This document shows, piece by piece, positions 37,720 to 46,250 of a stretch of DNA of 64,000 bases. Location: contig CM016928.1 of the NCBI GenBank assembly GCA_006247105.1, positions 62,001 through 126,000 of the forward strand. Direction: 5' to 3'. The stretch is from Giardia muris. Taxonomy: Eukaryota > Fornicata > Diplomonadida > Hexamitidae. Within the stretch, counting starts at the first letter, position 1, and every line of letters starts with the position of its first letter. The translations under genes were made by a program, and so were the position numbers. Below the pieces are notes generated by a model, which had not been told where the DNA came from, did not search any database, and saw only the letters and a list, made by a program, of their open reading frames with translations.

Positions 37720-38451
37720 ATGAACCCACGCCAAACGATGGTCCTACCGCAACTACAAAACCTTCCGGATACACCCGCCCGCCAGTCGGTCGCCTGGAGC
37801 GGCCAGCAGGCCAATTACCGCCGCTCACTTATCATCGACCGAGGTCATCTCATCGCGGCCGGGATGCCCGACGTCAAGCCCAGCATCGCCCAGGAGTCTG
37901 CTGAGATCGCGGACCGCAAGAAGACCTGCTCGAACCAGTTCCTCAAGCAGTTCATTGTCGTCATGCTGATCTTCGAGAAGTACGTGATGGTGATACTCGC
38001 CGTCATCCTGGCGATCTTTATCGGGGCCGCCCTTATTGGGAGCGGGTACCAGCTGTACAACTCGTTCGCCTCGGCACCTCATCTGATCTTTGGGACGACT
38101 CAATATAGCTCTCTCTTCAGTGCCTTCTTCTACGTTCTGATCGGTTTGGAGCTGCTTCAGAGCGTCGTGGTTCATACGGACACGTCGGACGCCCACGTGG
38201 AGGTGATTGTCCTGGTGGCAATTACCGCGATCGCCCGGAAGATCATCATCCTTGACGCCGACCACGCCACAATCGAGAAGATGGGGGGGATCGCGCTTAT
38301 CATGGGGGTTCTCGGTTTGACCTTCTATCTCGTCAAGCTTGGGACGAACTTGGGAGCTCAGGTCATCATCGCCCCCGAGGACGAGACCAAGGAGGAGGAT
38401 GATGATGAAAGGAAGGAGGAGAGGTCGAATCAGATAGCTGCTACGTCTTGA
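37720..38451 (+). CDS. PsiE-type membrane protein (243 aa), possible transfer from prokaryotes
   Basis: The N-terminal 70 residues are cytosolic. Four membrane helices follow: about 78-108, 128-148, 160-180 and 187-207. The signature of the PsiE (phosphate-starvation-inducible E) family is visible: LELLQSVVVH, then HVEVIVLVAITAIARKIIIL, with the conserved Glu, Ala-x-Arg-Lys and Asp positions. The tail is acidic then basic (EDETKEEDDDERKEER). PsiE proteins are mainly bacterial and archaeal, of unknown biochemical role. The local initiator (ggcaaaaa before ATG) is the same as in neighbouring genes, so it is expressed by host rules. I infer lateral transfer. Confidence 0.75.
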   Translation: MNPRQTMVLPQLQNLPDTPARQSVAWSGQQANYRRSLIIDRGHLIAAGMPDVKPSIAQESAEIADRKKTCSNQFLKQFIVVMLIFEKYVMVILAVILAIFIGAALIGSGYQLYNSFASAPHLIFGTTQYSSLFSAFFYVLIGLELLQSVVVHTDTSDAHVEVIVLVAITAIARKIIILDADHATIEKMGGIALIMGVLGLTFYLVKLGTNLGAQVIIAPEDETKEEDDDERKEERSNQIAATS

Positions 38452-38475
38452 TCGGCCATACCACTGGCCTCAAAA

Positions 38476-40740
38476 ATGCGGTTTCAGACGATTCCGTCGC
38501 GAGTCCTTGACGAGATCCAGCTTGTCCTTAGCACTCCCATGGTTCCGGTCGCGTTGTGGTGCTGGGTACGCCAGGACCGGCCATTGACTCCACAGGATCT
38601 CGAGTCAACTAGCCATTCGGTTAACTTTGCCTTTGAGACAGATGGCATACGAGAGCAGGCGGCTCAGGGGACTTCGACGGAGCCACTCTTGGTCCGAGAG
38701 CTTGGCTCGGTAAGTGCGGATACCCAGATGTATGCCTGTACCTTCACGGTCCAACTTCCTGCCGCCACTCGGCCCAAAACTCCGTTGGGTGACGGGATCG
38801 ATGCATACTTCTTTAATGAGTTGCAGGTTTATGATCTGAACAAGGCGAAAGCCTTCCCACTTGCGGAGTACATTTCAACGGGAACGGTCACAAGTCTCCG
38901 GCTTGCCATCAACGTCTTGTTACGGAAGCCTTCTTCCGGAGGCCCCTCCTACTACACCCTTGACCTACTGTGTCGCAGCTTCTTCCTTGAAGCACGAGAC
39001 CATGTCCTCTCGCTCGGCTACGTCTCCCCTGAACACGTCAAACCCGGCTTCGATGAATGTGTTCGACAGTTCGCACACTCGCTTGACCTGGTACTAGAGG
39101 CTTGCCCCAATGGTACTCCAGAAAGTAACCTAGTTCTACCCATTCGGACGTCAAACCCAGAATGCCCGGTGACCGAGCCGACTAACAGCTTCTCTGTGCC
39201 AACGGCCCTCCTAGAGGCATGCAAGAGGCATGGAACGTGCGTTCCAAAGCATACCGGGCCAAAGTGTCAATCGCATCGCGCGGATGATGACACGGACCTT
39301 CTCACCAGCGAGTCGTCACAGGATATCGCGCGAGTACTCAAGTCCATGCGGAAGGAGGCGCAGAAGACGGCCCGGCATACCTACCGTTATAGACCGTCTT
39401 CGAGGCTTGACAAGAGGAAGCGACTCGAGTGCACCTACGTTTCTGGGACGTACACCCCGGAGGAGTGCGAGAGTATCGTTCGGAAGCTGAACTTATTCAC
39501 ACGGGACTGTGCTGTCTTCGTGAACAGGGTCTTAAGTAACATTTGCTGTGCCCAGTTCTGTGTGCTGTATCTGGGCCCGCTGCCACTCTGTTATGCACTT
39601 CACCGTTTTCTCCTTTGTCTTCTGCCAGAGCATGTCAGGTATCTCTTTCGGTCACGCGCAGCCTTCTTGAAGCGGGAATATTGCCCAGGAACCTGTAATG
39701 GAAAGCAAGGGGCGCTGCTATCCTTGGAGCAGAGAAGGCTCCCAAGTCATTCCTATCTCTGTACACGGCTTCAGGCCGATGTGACCGGCATCTTCCCGAC
39801 GGCGGAGAACATTTGTCCTCATTGTCAAAAGGAGGTCTTCATCCCCCGTCTGTTACGGGCCGCGTCGGCACAAGCCCTTAGCACGGATTTTGCGACGGCC
39901 TACCCCTACATCAGTCAGTTCTGTATATCAACGGGGAGGTCCATTTGCGTCGTCAACCTGCTTGGAACGACAGAAGGGAACTGTGCCTTCATTGTTTCTG
40001 CGAAGCCGAACCCTGACCTACCTCGAGCTCAAACGAAGCAGATCGATGAGTTCTTCGGCCAGAAGTGTCCTGCGACGGCACTATACCCCATAAAGGACTT
40101 GTACTTCTACCAAGAGCATACCTCAACCTACTATGCAAGTCTGATCACCAAGCTAGCAGAGCTACCGACCTCGAAGAGACTCGTTTATCTTCGGAGTTCT
40201 CTTGCAAGGATTTCATACTATCTGATCTCCGCGCTTGAGGGTCAGCTTCGACACTGTGTTCCTATATGGCGAACGAGTCAAGGGCGTACGGAGTTGACGT
40301 ATGAGAACGCTAGGAGCGTATCGAGATATCTATTGCTTCCAATCACACTTGCCCAAGTGCATACCATTCGTAGCCTAAAATGTCACCTATTGAGTCAACT
40401 TCTACGAGCGAACTCTGTTTACAAGCCCACTGGGGACGAGTTATTTTCTGAGCAACTACATCGGTACATCGTGGTCAACGGGATCGGGACGCTGGGCATG
40501 CATGGGGGACACCTCCCCGTCAACGAGGCGTCGAAGCTGGCGAAGATCTGCGATGGGACCTTCTCCAACGACGAGGACGATTGCCTTGTCCGCTTCAGGA
40601 GTACAAGCTTCGTCGTGACCTCGGACCTCTTCCCCTTCGGGGTTGTGACCGTCCCGGAGCATGGCTTCCTTCCGAAGTACCTGACGGACTTCACCCTTTC
40701 TAGGCCTCTGCAATATAATTTCCTGGAGTCGTTTCAATAA
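38476..40740 (+). CDS. Hypothetical protein (754 aa)
   Basis: This is a large protein with a hydrophobic stretch (about 355-385, ICCAQFCVLYLGPLPLCYAL) that could be one or two membrane segments or a buried core. It has several Cys pairs, including ICPHCQK near residue 440. The C-terminal part is mixed alpha/beta. The start follows ctcaaaa. The last codon is immediately followed by the ATG of the next gene with no spacer (TAAATG). No family was recognised. Confidence 0.7.
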   Translation: MRFQTIPSRVLDEIQLVLSTPMVPVALWCWVRQDRPLTPQDLESTSHSVNFAFETDGIREQAAQGTSTEPLLVRELGSVSADTQMYACTFTVQLPAATRPKTPLGDGIDAYFFNELQVYDLNKAKAFPLAEYISTGTVTSLRLAINVLLRKPSSGGPSYYTLDLLCRSFFLEARDHVLSLGYVSPEHVKPGFDECVRQFAHSLDLVLEACPNGTPESNLVLPIRTSNPECPVTEPTNSFSVPTALLEACKRHGTCVPKHTGPKCQSHRADDDTDLLTSESSQDIARVLKSMRKEAQKTARHTYRYRPSSRLDKRKRLECTYVSGTYTPEECESIVRKLNLFTRDCAVFVNRVLSNICCAQFCVLYLGPLPLCYALHRFLLCLLPEHVRYLFRSRAAFLKREYCPGTCNGKQGALLSLEQRRLPSHSYLCTRLQADVTGIFPTAENICPHCQKEVFIPRLLRAASAQALSTDFATAYPYISQFCISTGRSICVVNLLGTTEGNCAFIVSAKPNPDLPRAQTKQIDEFFGQKCPATALYPIKDLYFYQEHTSTYYASLITKLAELPTSKRLVYLRSSLARISYYLISALEGQLRHCVPIWRTSQGRTELTYENARSVSRYLLLPITLAQVHTIRSLKCHLLSQLLRANSVYKPTGDELFSEQLHRYIVVNGIGTLGMHGGHLPVNEASKLAKICDGTFSNDEDDCLVRFRSTSFVVTSDLFPFGVVTVPEHGFLPKYLTDFTLSRPLQYNFLESFQ

Positions 40741-42291
40741 ATGAGAGGTTCTCTTGTCAATGAGACGTGGATTACCACCTGTTACGAGTGGTATCGTTGT
40801 CAGATGTATTTGACCGTCTCACAGATGGTTCGGGTGTCAAGGAGGACGTTCGCGTACGTCCTGGTTCTTCTTGCGGGGAATCAGGAGGGGATGAAGGATT
40901 GGAGGTACATTTCGAATGTCTTTGGGAAACTTTTCGATGTGGGTGTAGAAGAAGCGCAAAAGGTTGCCGAAGAATGCGTTAGTCATGCGTCTCAGTTGAA
41001 AAGGATGCTCAGTGACCCTTCAGATCCAACCGATATAACGATTCCGGACGTATCAGGCATCCCAAATGACCCGAATGGCCCTATTCTAGAGCGGCCTCGT
41101 TATACCGCGCGGGACATTCTTATCAGTGAGCGGCTGGAGGTACATGATGAATATTCCGTGGAGACCGTCGGATTCAGAATCGATATCGAGGCGTTGACAA
41201 CCGAAGAGAAGAAAAGCCTTCAAGAATCTCTTAGAGATCTTGATACCGACGCGGATATACGTAGGACAGACGAGGTCCTGATAGGAGTCCTTTCCCCAAT
41301 AGCCATGCGCCTCTTATCCTACTGTCTTTCTCAAGGCATTCCAATCGTCGGGAACCAGCTTCTCGTTCTAAGGTTGGAGTGGCTATCGGTTTCTACTCGC
41401 GAGAACTCCACTTCGTCAGGCATTGGTACTTATCAACCTAGACAGCCTTCTACACTTGACCTTGATGAGAATAACGACAGGAACACGGATGTCTTACTGT
41501 TTCCTTCCACCCCCGAGAGGAACAGGGCTCATAGTCCTTCAGAAACCCCGATAGGTATGGGCGACCCTCCTTTCTTCTCAACTGAAGAGAGAGGATATGC
41601 ACTTGAGCTTATGGGGGCGTTAGCATCGCCATCCTCACCCTCTTCGTCACCACCCTCCCCCTCCCCCTCAATACCCGTGCAGCCCGAACAGTACATCGTA
41701 TGCTTCACTAATATCTCCGAGAGGGGCTTCCCAGAGGAGTTCCAAAGATGTGGCTACGTTCGAGGAAGAAGACCACCAACTAGGGTCTGGATGGTTCCGG
41801 ATACTGAGCTATTAGCTCTCTACGTCTGTTTTCAAAGCGCAGAGCAACGTGACGCATGTATACGGGGTCAGAGGAACCTCAGGAGACAGTCGAAAGATAG
41901 CCTTGTTCAGGCCTCCGTCGGCGAGTCAATCCCAAGAGGTGCCATGCCCGTTGAGCCCTTAAGCGTCTGGTACAAAGGCCCTAATGATGAGCCGGTCGTC
42001 ACTAGTCAGACCGTGTGCCTGAGCGGAGTTCCAGAGCCGTTTCGAGGCGCGGGATTTAAGGAGAGCGGTTACCTACGTTTTTGGTCCTGTGTCGAGCTTC
42101 TGCAAGAGACGGATGATGGAGACCCATACCTTCTCATCCTCAAGTTCAAGAAGAACGAGCAAAGACATGCCTTTGTCAAAGGGATCGAGAACGCTGGTGG
42201 CCGAGAGACCGGGATGCGGGTCACCTCCTTGCCAGATGGTAACAGTCCAGAAGGACGAAGGGTTCGGACCTTGCGAGTCCCACGAGATTGA
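40741..42291 (+). CDS. Hypothetical protein with two RRM-like repeats (516 aa)
   Basis: Two related segments near the C-terminus look like beta-alpha-beta-beta-alpha-beta units. The first begins QYIVCFTNISERGFPEEF, with ALYVCFQSAEQRDACIRGQ as the late strand. The second begins TVCLSGVPEPFRGAGF, with LILKFKKNEQRHAFVKGIE. The RNP-like strand positions hold VCFQ and LKFK, lacking the usual aromatic RNP-1. The N-terminus is helical. It starts right after the upstream stop, so the A-run (tttcaata) lies in the preceding gene. RNA binding is plausible but unproven. Confidence 0.6.
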   Translation: MRGSLVNETWITTCYEWYRCQMYLTVSQMVRVSRRTFAYVLVLLAGNQEGMKDWRYISNVFGKLFDVGVEEAQKVAEECVSHASQLKRMLSDPSDPTDITIPDVSGIPNDPNGPILERPRYTARDILISERLEVHDEYSVETVGFRIDIEALTTEEKKSLQESLRDLDTDADIRRTDEVLIGVLSPIAMRLLSYCLSQGIPIVGNQLLVLRLEWLSVSTRENSTSSGIGTYQPRQPSTLDLDENNDRNTDVLLFPSTPERNRAHSPSETPIGMGDPPFFSTEERGYALELMGALASPSSPSSSPPSPSPSIPVQPEQYIVCFTNISERGFPEEFQRCGYVRGRRPPTRVWMVPDTELLALYVCFQSAEQRDACIRGQRNLRRQSKDSLVQASVGESIPRGAMPVEPLSVWYKGPNDEPVVTSQTVCLSGVPEPFRGAGFKESGYLRFWSCVELLQETDDGDPYLLILKFKKNEQRHAFVKGIENAGGRETGMRVTSLPDGNSPEGRRVRTLRVPRD

Positions 42292-42299
42292 GCAAAAAG

Positions 42300-42581
42300 A
42301 TGGAGCTCCCCGTTGCTAAAGTGAAACGGATCATCAAGGCGACCGTCCGGGCGAAGTCCGTCGCACAGGGTGGCGTCTTACTGGTGGGCTTCGCCGCACA
42401 GTACATCACGAAGTACCTTCTCGAGGCTGCCCATCGGGAGGCCACCAGGATGGGCCGGAAGACCGTCTCCTACGATGACATCGTCGCGGCCGTGGAGAAG
42501 ACAAAGGGCCTCGCATTCTTGCGGGAGACCTTCCCGAAACCGACGGTGATTCACAAGCCCCATCACGCCGCTCAACAATGA
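42300..42581 (+). CDS. Histone-fold protein, NF-YC/Dpb3/CHRAC type (93 aa)
   Basis: The sequence MELPVAKVKRIIKAT opens the fold, as in LPxARVKRIMK of NF-YC and Dpb3/POLE4 relatives. A long middle helix follows (VLLVGFAAQYITKYLLEAAHR), then KTVSYDDIVAAVEKTKGLAFL as the final strand-helix pair. Such proteins pair with an NF-YB/Dpb4-type partner in transcription, replication or chromatin remodelling. The family cannot be settled from sequence. The start at 42300 follows gcaaaaag; the TTG at 42288 overlaps the upstream stop. It lies 8 bp after the preceding gene. Confidence 0.75.
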   Translation: MELPVAKVKRIIKATVRAKSVAQGGVLLVGFAAQYITKYLLEAAHREATRMGRKTVSYDDIVAAVEKTKGLAFLRETFPKPTVIHKPHHAAQQ

Positions 42582-42661
42582 GCGTCATGGAGCTTTGATG
42601 AATGATGAATGATGAACGAAGGTGGTCCTTTTGACTTGGCATGGGCGCGCTAAGTCCCAGT

Positions 42662-43054
42662 TTAGTCGCTATAGTCGTCGACGTCGAGGTGGGACGTATT
42701 GCGCCCAGGAAGCTGGGGTGGCACGTTTCGTAGCGGCCTGTCACGCGACGAGCTCAAGGAACGACGACCTGACGCATGAGAACCGGACATCGACGAGTGA
42801 CCCGTCGAGTCCTCATGGCGTTGTCGCCGATGCCTATCCTCCTCCTTACGCGTGGTCCTCTCCGGGACTCGTGGACTGGCATACGACTGGTATGGCGACT
42901 GCCGCCCTCGAGATACGCTATGTGAACGCCTCCTACGCTCCCCAACAGCGCAATACGCGAAGGCGCAGCTAATGACGGCGGCAGCGAGGACGTAGTCCCA
43001 GAAGAGGCGGTATGAGTCGATCCAAGTACTACTCGTTGTCGCATTTGTGCTCAT
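42662..43054 (-). CDS. Small single-pass membrane protein with Arg/Ser tail (130 aa)
   Basis: A short Ser/Thr-rich N-terminus and an aromatic stretch lead into one membrane helix (DYVLAAAVISCAFAYCAV, about 20-37). A basic patch ERRRRS follows, and the tail is long and Arg/Ser/His-rich. The basic cytosolic side after the helix fits a signal-anchor protein. Evidence for a real gene is moderate: a clean membrane segment, and no better frame on the other strand. No family recognised. Confidence 0.5.
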   Translation of the reverse strand: MSTNATTSSTWIDSYRLFWDYVLAAAVISCAFAYCAVGERRRRSHSVSRGRQSPYQSYASPRVPERTTRKEEDRHRRQRHEDSTGHSSMSGSHASGRRSLSSSRDRPLRNVPPQLPGRNTSHLDVDDYSD

Positions 43055-43232
43055 CGTTGGAGGTCTGAATTTTGTGGCCGATTGGGATGATGAGTGACAG
43101 GGGTATCGGGTACCGTGACTATGGCCTCGGCGTTGATATCACCCTCGTGAGGCCGCATCCGATGCGGTAGAGAGGCTCAGCAACGTCATATGTCTGTCCG
43201 CCGAGCCGAAAATCCGCATTCCAAAAAAACAT

Positions 43233-44186
43233 ATGATTCCGGTCTTCCTACCGTACGACGTCAAGGAGCCGCGGTGCGTCTCGGACTGGGTCTTCCACTG
43301 CTCGAGCGTCTGCACGGATTACACGATCGACTCGAAGACGGGGGTCGACGGCTGGGCTTGCGTCGGTGCGATCCGCAAGTCCGACAACCGTCGAGTCACG
43401 ATCTGGCGTATCGACGCACACAATCTGCAGCTCTCCGACCGCGAGCGCGTCGTCGACCTGCTTCACTACCAGATCGAGCCCACTCAGGGATGCCCCTCCA
43501 TGGTGACGGTCCTGAACGTCTATGACGGTGAGGACGCCCCGATCTACGTTGTCGAGGACGTCCCCCCGGAGAATCTCGCCCTCGGGCAGCACCGTAACGA
43601 GTCCTTCTATCTCGATGGCGATGGCGCGGAGCTGATGATCTTGCGCGCGGCAGAGGCGGTCAGGTGGCTTCTTGAGTCGCGCTGCAGTCCTCCCTTGACA
43701 GAGCTGACGTTCTTGACGATGGTGGAGATCGATGCAGACTTCCGCTTCAGTCTCGGCTCCTTCCTTTCCTTCCCCGTCAAGTATGTATATGACGACCGCG
43801 AGCTCCTTTGCCTAACCGCGTGCTTCTTCCGGACAATCATCGAGCACATCCACAAGGAGATGATCGACGATGATGGGCGCTACCAGCTCAAGGTCCTTGG
43901 AGAGCGCGTCATGCGGTCCCTCGAGGCACTCCCGTGCCTTGACCCACCGCCCTACTTCCCCGATGAGGGTAGGGCCGACATCAACGAGATGGGGATGGAT
44001 GGAGAGGCGGAGGACCCGTATGGGTCTAACAACTCGTCGCTGGGCCACCGTCAGGACAACTATTTGAGCGCTTCGCAAGACATGCCGGACATTCCGGAGA
44101 TGCAGAACCACCGCCACATCCCTATCGCCGTCGGAGACGGGTCCTATGGCGGCGGATCTCAGTATCATGAGCTAGTGACTCCTTGA
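43233..44186 (+). CDS. Degenerate kinase-like protein, possibly SCY1-like (317 aa)
   Basis: The N-terminal half resembles a kinase N-lobe. A strand with GVDGWACVGAIRK precedes RRVTIWRID, where VAIK should be, so the catalytic lysine is absent. A helix and MVTVLNVYDGEDAPIYVVEDV follow, like the HPNIL-x-YVVTE hinge of SCYL pseudokinases. No HRD or DFG is visible. The C-terminal third is disordered and rich in Gly, Asn, Ser and Pro. SCYL proteins act in Golgi/COPI traffic; assignment here is tentative. The start follows aaaaaaacat. An alternative is an unrelated protein. Confidence 0.4.
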   Translation: MIPVFLPYDVKEPRCVSDWVFHCSSVCTDYTIDSKTGVDGWACVGAIRKSDNRRVTIWRIDAHNLQLSDRERVVDLLHYQIEPTQGCPSMVTVLNVYDGEDAPIYVVEDVPPENLALGQHRNESFYLDGDGAELMILRAAEAVRWLLESRCSPPLTELTFLTMVEIDADFRFSLGSFLSFPVKYVYDDRELLCLTACFFRTIIEHIHKEMIDDDGRYQLKVLGERVMRSLEALPCLDPPPYFPDEGRADINEMGMDGEAEDPYGSNNSSLGHRQDNYLSASQDMPDIPEMQNHRHIPIAVGDGSYGGGSQYHELVTP

Positions 44187-44279
44187 GAGGAGGGGTGCGG
44201 ATGAACTAAGCCGTTTGAGTTAATTGCTCTCTCTGGTGAGACTAGTGGGATGTCGGGCTTCTGCGGGCTTCTAGGAGCA

Positions 44280-46238
44280 TCAGGCCTCTTCGACCAGGGC
44301 GTCCTGGGTGGGCTGGTTAGCCCTATGAGCGCGTTCGTGCTGAGGTGCGAGGATGGGGATGATGCAGGCCGCGATATACTCCTCGCAGTTGGTCGCCTGC
44401 TGATTATCTAGACGGAAGACGTTCCAGAACGATCGCCGCACAAGCTCTAGCATGGATGAGCTGATAGAGAACCAGGAGTTGCTAAAGAAGAGGACGACTA
44501 CGGAATAGGCTCGGATGAGGACGTTGATGATGAAGAACGCCCAAAGGGTACCTCTAGTAAAGCAAGAAGGCCTTCGAAGGATGGCACACGGGCCTTGCTT
44601 CTCCTTATGTCCACCTGCCTCATCGTTTTCTCCTTCCTTCCTTCGAAAGCTCTTCCCACCCGCCCCACCGGTAAAGAGCGCCCAATCCTCGAAGGTGTCC
44701 CAATACATCTTGTAGATTACCTCCGAGATCCTTATTGCGATGAGGACATATCTCAATGGCGAGATCCTCGTTATGGCCGAGACTGTAAGGAAACAGCCTG
44801 GCAAGGAAAGGAGATACTTCGCCATGTTGTGGACGTTGGGGTAGTACGCGTTGGCCTCCTTCCAACGCTTGTGGCACTGGATGGCCCTAATGACGCTGGG
44901 GACCAGGATGAAAACGACGATGACGTAGTCTGGCAAGTAGCCCGCAGAGACAATGTAAAAGAAGTCTCCGATCATGGAGGTGCACGACGTCCCTTGATCC
45001 ATCGCGAAGAAAAGGGGAAAGGTGACCCTATGTGCGACTGCCATGAAGCAACGCCACAAGACGATGAGCCAATGGAGCCCAAGGGAATGGCGTTGACGAC
45101 AGGAAAGTACACGTACGAGCCACAGGATGTAATAGAAGAAGGGAACAAAGAGCCAAATGAGAGGGTTGATGAGGTGCGCTAGTTCTGTCAAATAGATGCC
45201 CCCAGGTAAGGGCAAGGATAATGAGCTGAAGTCTGGTATCGCCATATTAGTCCGATAAGCCGCCGAGATCGTCCCCATCGCCGTGAAAAAGGAGAGAATC
45301 AGCATCAGGAACATGCTTTTGATTGTAACGACCCCGATCCCCGAGGCCAGAGCCGCTGGGGGCAGCTCCAGGACTAGGATGTAATTAATCCTCTTCTTCT
45401 CATAGATCTGGTAGGAAATGGCGGTACAAAGAGTGTAGATATAGATGCCCGCATGAAACCGGATCAGACGTGATTCCAGATCCGTCAGCTTCAGGCTTCC
45501 CTTCTCCAGGAAGTACAACTGCGTTACATAATCAACGATGGCGAGGAAGCAAAAGAGACAAAGAAGGAGGTAACAGCCGGCTTGAAAGAAGGCATACTCG
45601 CGTTTGCGCCGAGCATTCGTATCGATCGTCTTGAAGTACTCCAAGAGGCTCTTCTTCGCACTTTTATGCGGGTTCTCCTCCGAAAAGTACCGAAGGTATA
45701 GATCCTCGATCTCCTCTTGAAACGCGGTGAGGTCCTTGTGCCCCGGGAAAGAGGCGCGTGCTAGTAGGTCTTTAACGCTCCCCATGCGTGGGGTTGACAT
45801 CCCCAAACGCTTGTCATGTTTTTTAGTGATCTTGATGCATGCTAGCTCGTTGGTGGCCACGTAATCGCGGAGAAGCTCCGTGGTCCGGTAGATCTCGCAG
45901 ATGTTGTGCCTGGCGAGCTTCTTCTGCTTCGTCTGGGCGCGCAGGGTCTGTAAAGGGGCGGTGACACTCCACTGAAGCTCTTCTTTCAATCTTCCTAACT
46001 GCATCGAATAGAAGTCATTGACCATCCTGATTGCGGCCTCAACAGCATGGAGGAACATCTCCGAGTGGCCCTCCGACCGCTCCCGCAAGGCCTCGACGGT
46101 ACAGTCTGGGACGGCCTCCTGATATGAGACCAGGTCCTGGACCTTCCGCTCTAGATCCGCCTTCAGCTCCTCGTAAGGGACGTACTTCTCCCGCCATTCG
46201 GGGATGCTCACCCCTTTCAAACTCTCTCCGAATCTCAT
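44280..46238 (-). CDS. SPX-EXS phosphate exporter, XPR1/SYG1 family (652 aa)
   Basis: The N-terminal SPX region (1 to about 170) opens MRFGESLKGVSIPEWREKYVPYEELK. SPX domains bind inositol pyrophosphates and sense phosphate. Membrane helices start near residue 220. The EXS core is marked by RISPLRYVLIAIRISEVIYKMYWDTFEDW, ending near residue 510-530. XPR1-type proteins export inorganic phosphate. The tail has no further domain. Start at 46238, 12 bp from the divergent RFC1 start. With the PsiE-type protein 6 kb away, two phosphate-linked membrane proteins occur in this window, which may be chance. Confidence 0.9.
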   Translation of the reverse strand: MRFGESLKGVSIPEWREKYVPYEELKADLERKVQDLVSYQEAVPDCTVEALRERSEGHSEMFLHAVEAAIRMVNDFYSMQLGRLKEELQWSVTAPLQTLRAQTKQKKLARHNICEIYRTTELLRDYVATNELACIKITKKHDKRLGMSTPRMGSVKDLLARASFPGHKDLTAFQEEIEDLYLRYFSEENPHKSAKKSLLEYFKTIDTNARRKREYAFFQAGCYLLLCLFCFLAIVDYVTQLYFLEKGSLKLTDLESRLIRFHAGIYIYTLCTAISYQIYEKKRINYILVLELPPAALASGIGVVTIKSMFLMLILSFFTAMGTISAAYRTNMAIPDFSSLSLPLPGGIYLTELAHLINPLIWLFVPFFYYILWLVRVLSCRQRHSLGLHWLIVLWRCFMAVAHRVTFPLFFAMDQGTSCTSMIGDFFYIVSAGYLPDYVIVVFILVPSVIRAIQCHKRWKEANAYYPNVHNMAKYLLSLPGCFLTVSAITRISPLRYVLIAIRISEVIYKMYWDTFEDWALFTGGAGGKSFRRKEGENDEAGGHKEKQGPCAILRRPSCFTRGTLWAFFIINVLIRAYSVVVLFFSNSWFSISSSMLELVRRSFWNVFRLDNQQATNCEEYIAACIIPILAPQHERAHRANQPTQDALVEEA

Positions 46239-46250
46239 ACGAAATTTGTC
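46239..46250. promoter_or_regulatory. Shared divergent promoter, 12 bp
   Basis: The spacer acgaaatttgtc is the shortest true gap between two divergent starts here. Its core aaattt is its own reverse complement, so the same A/T element faces both genes. Confidence 0.5.

Noticed and set aside
42622..42972. A 116-codon plus-strand frame opposite the small membrane protein
   Set aside because: No A-run before its start and no domain; the minus frame has a clean membrane segment.
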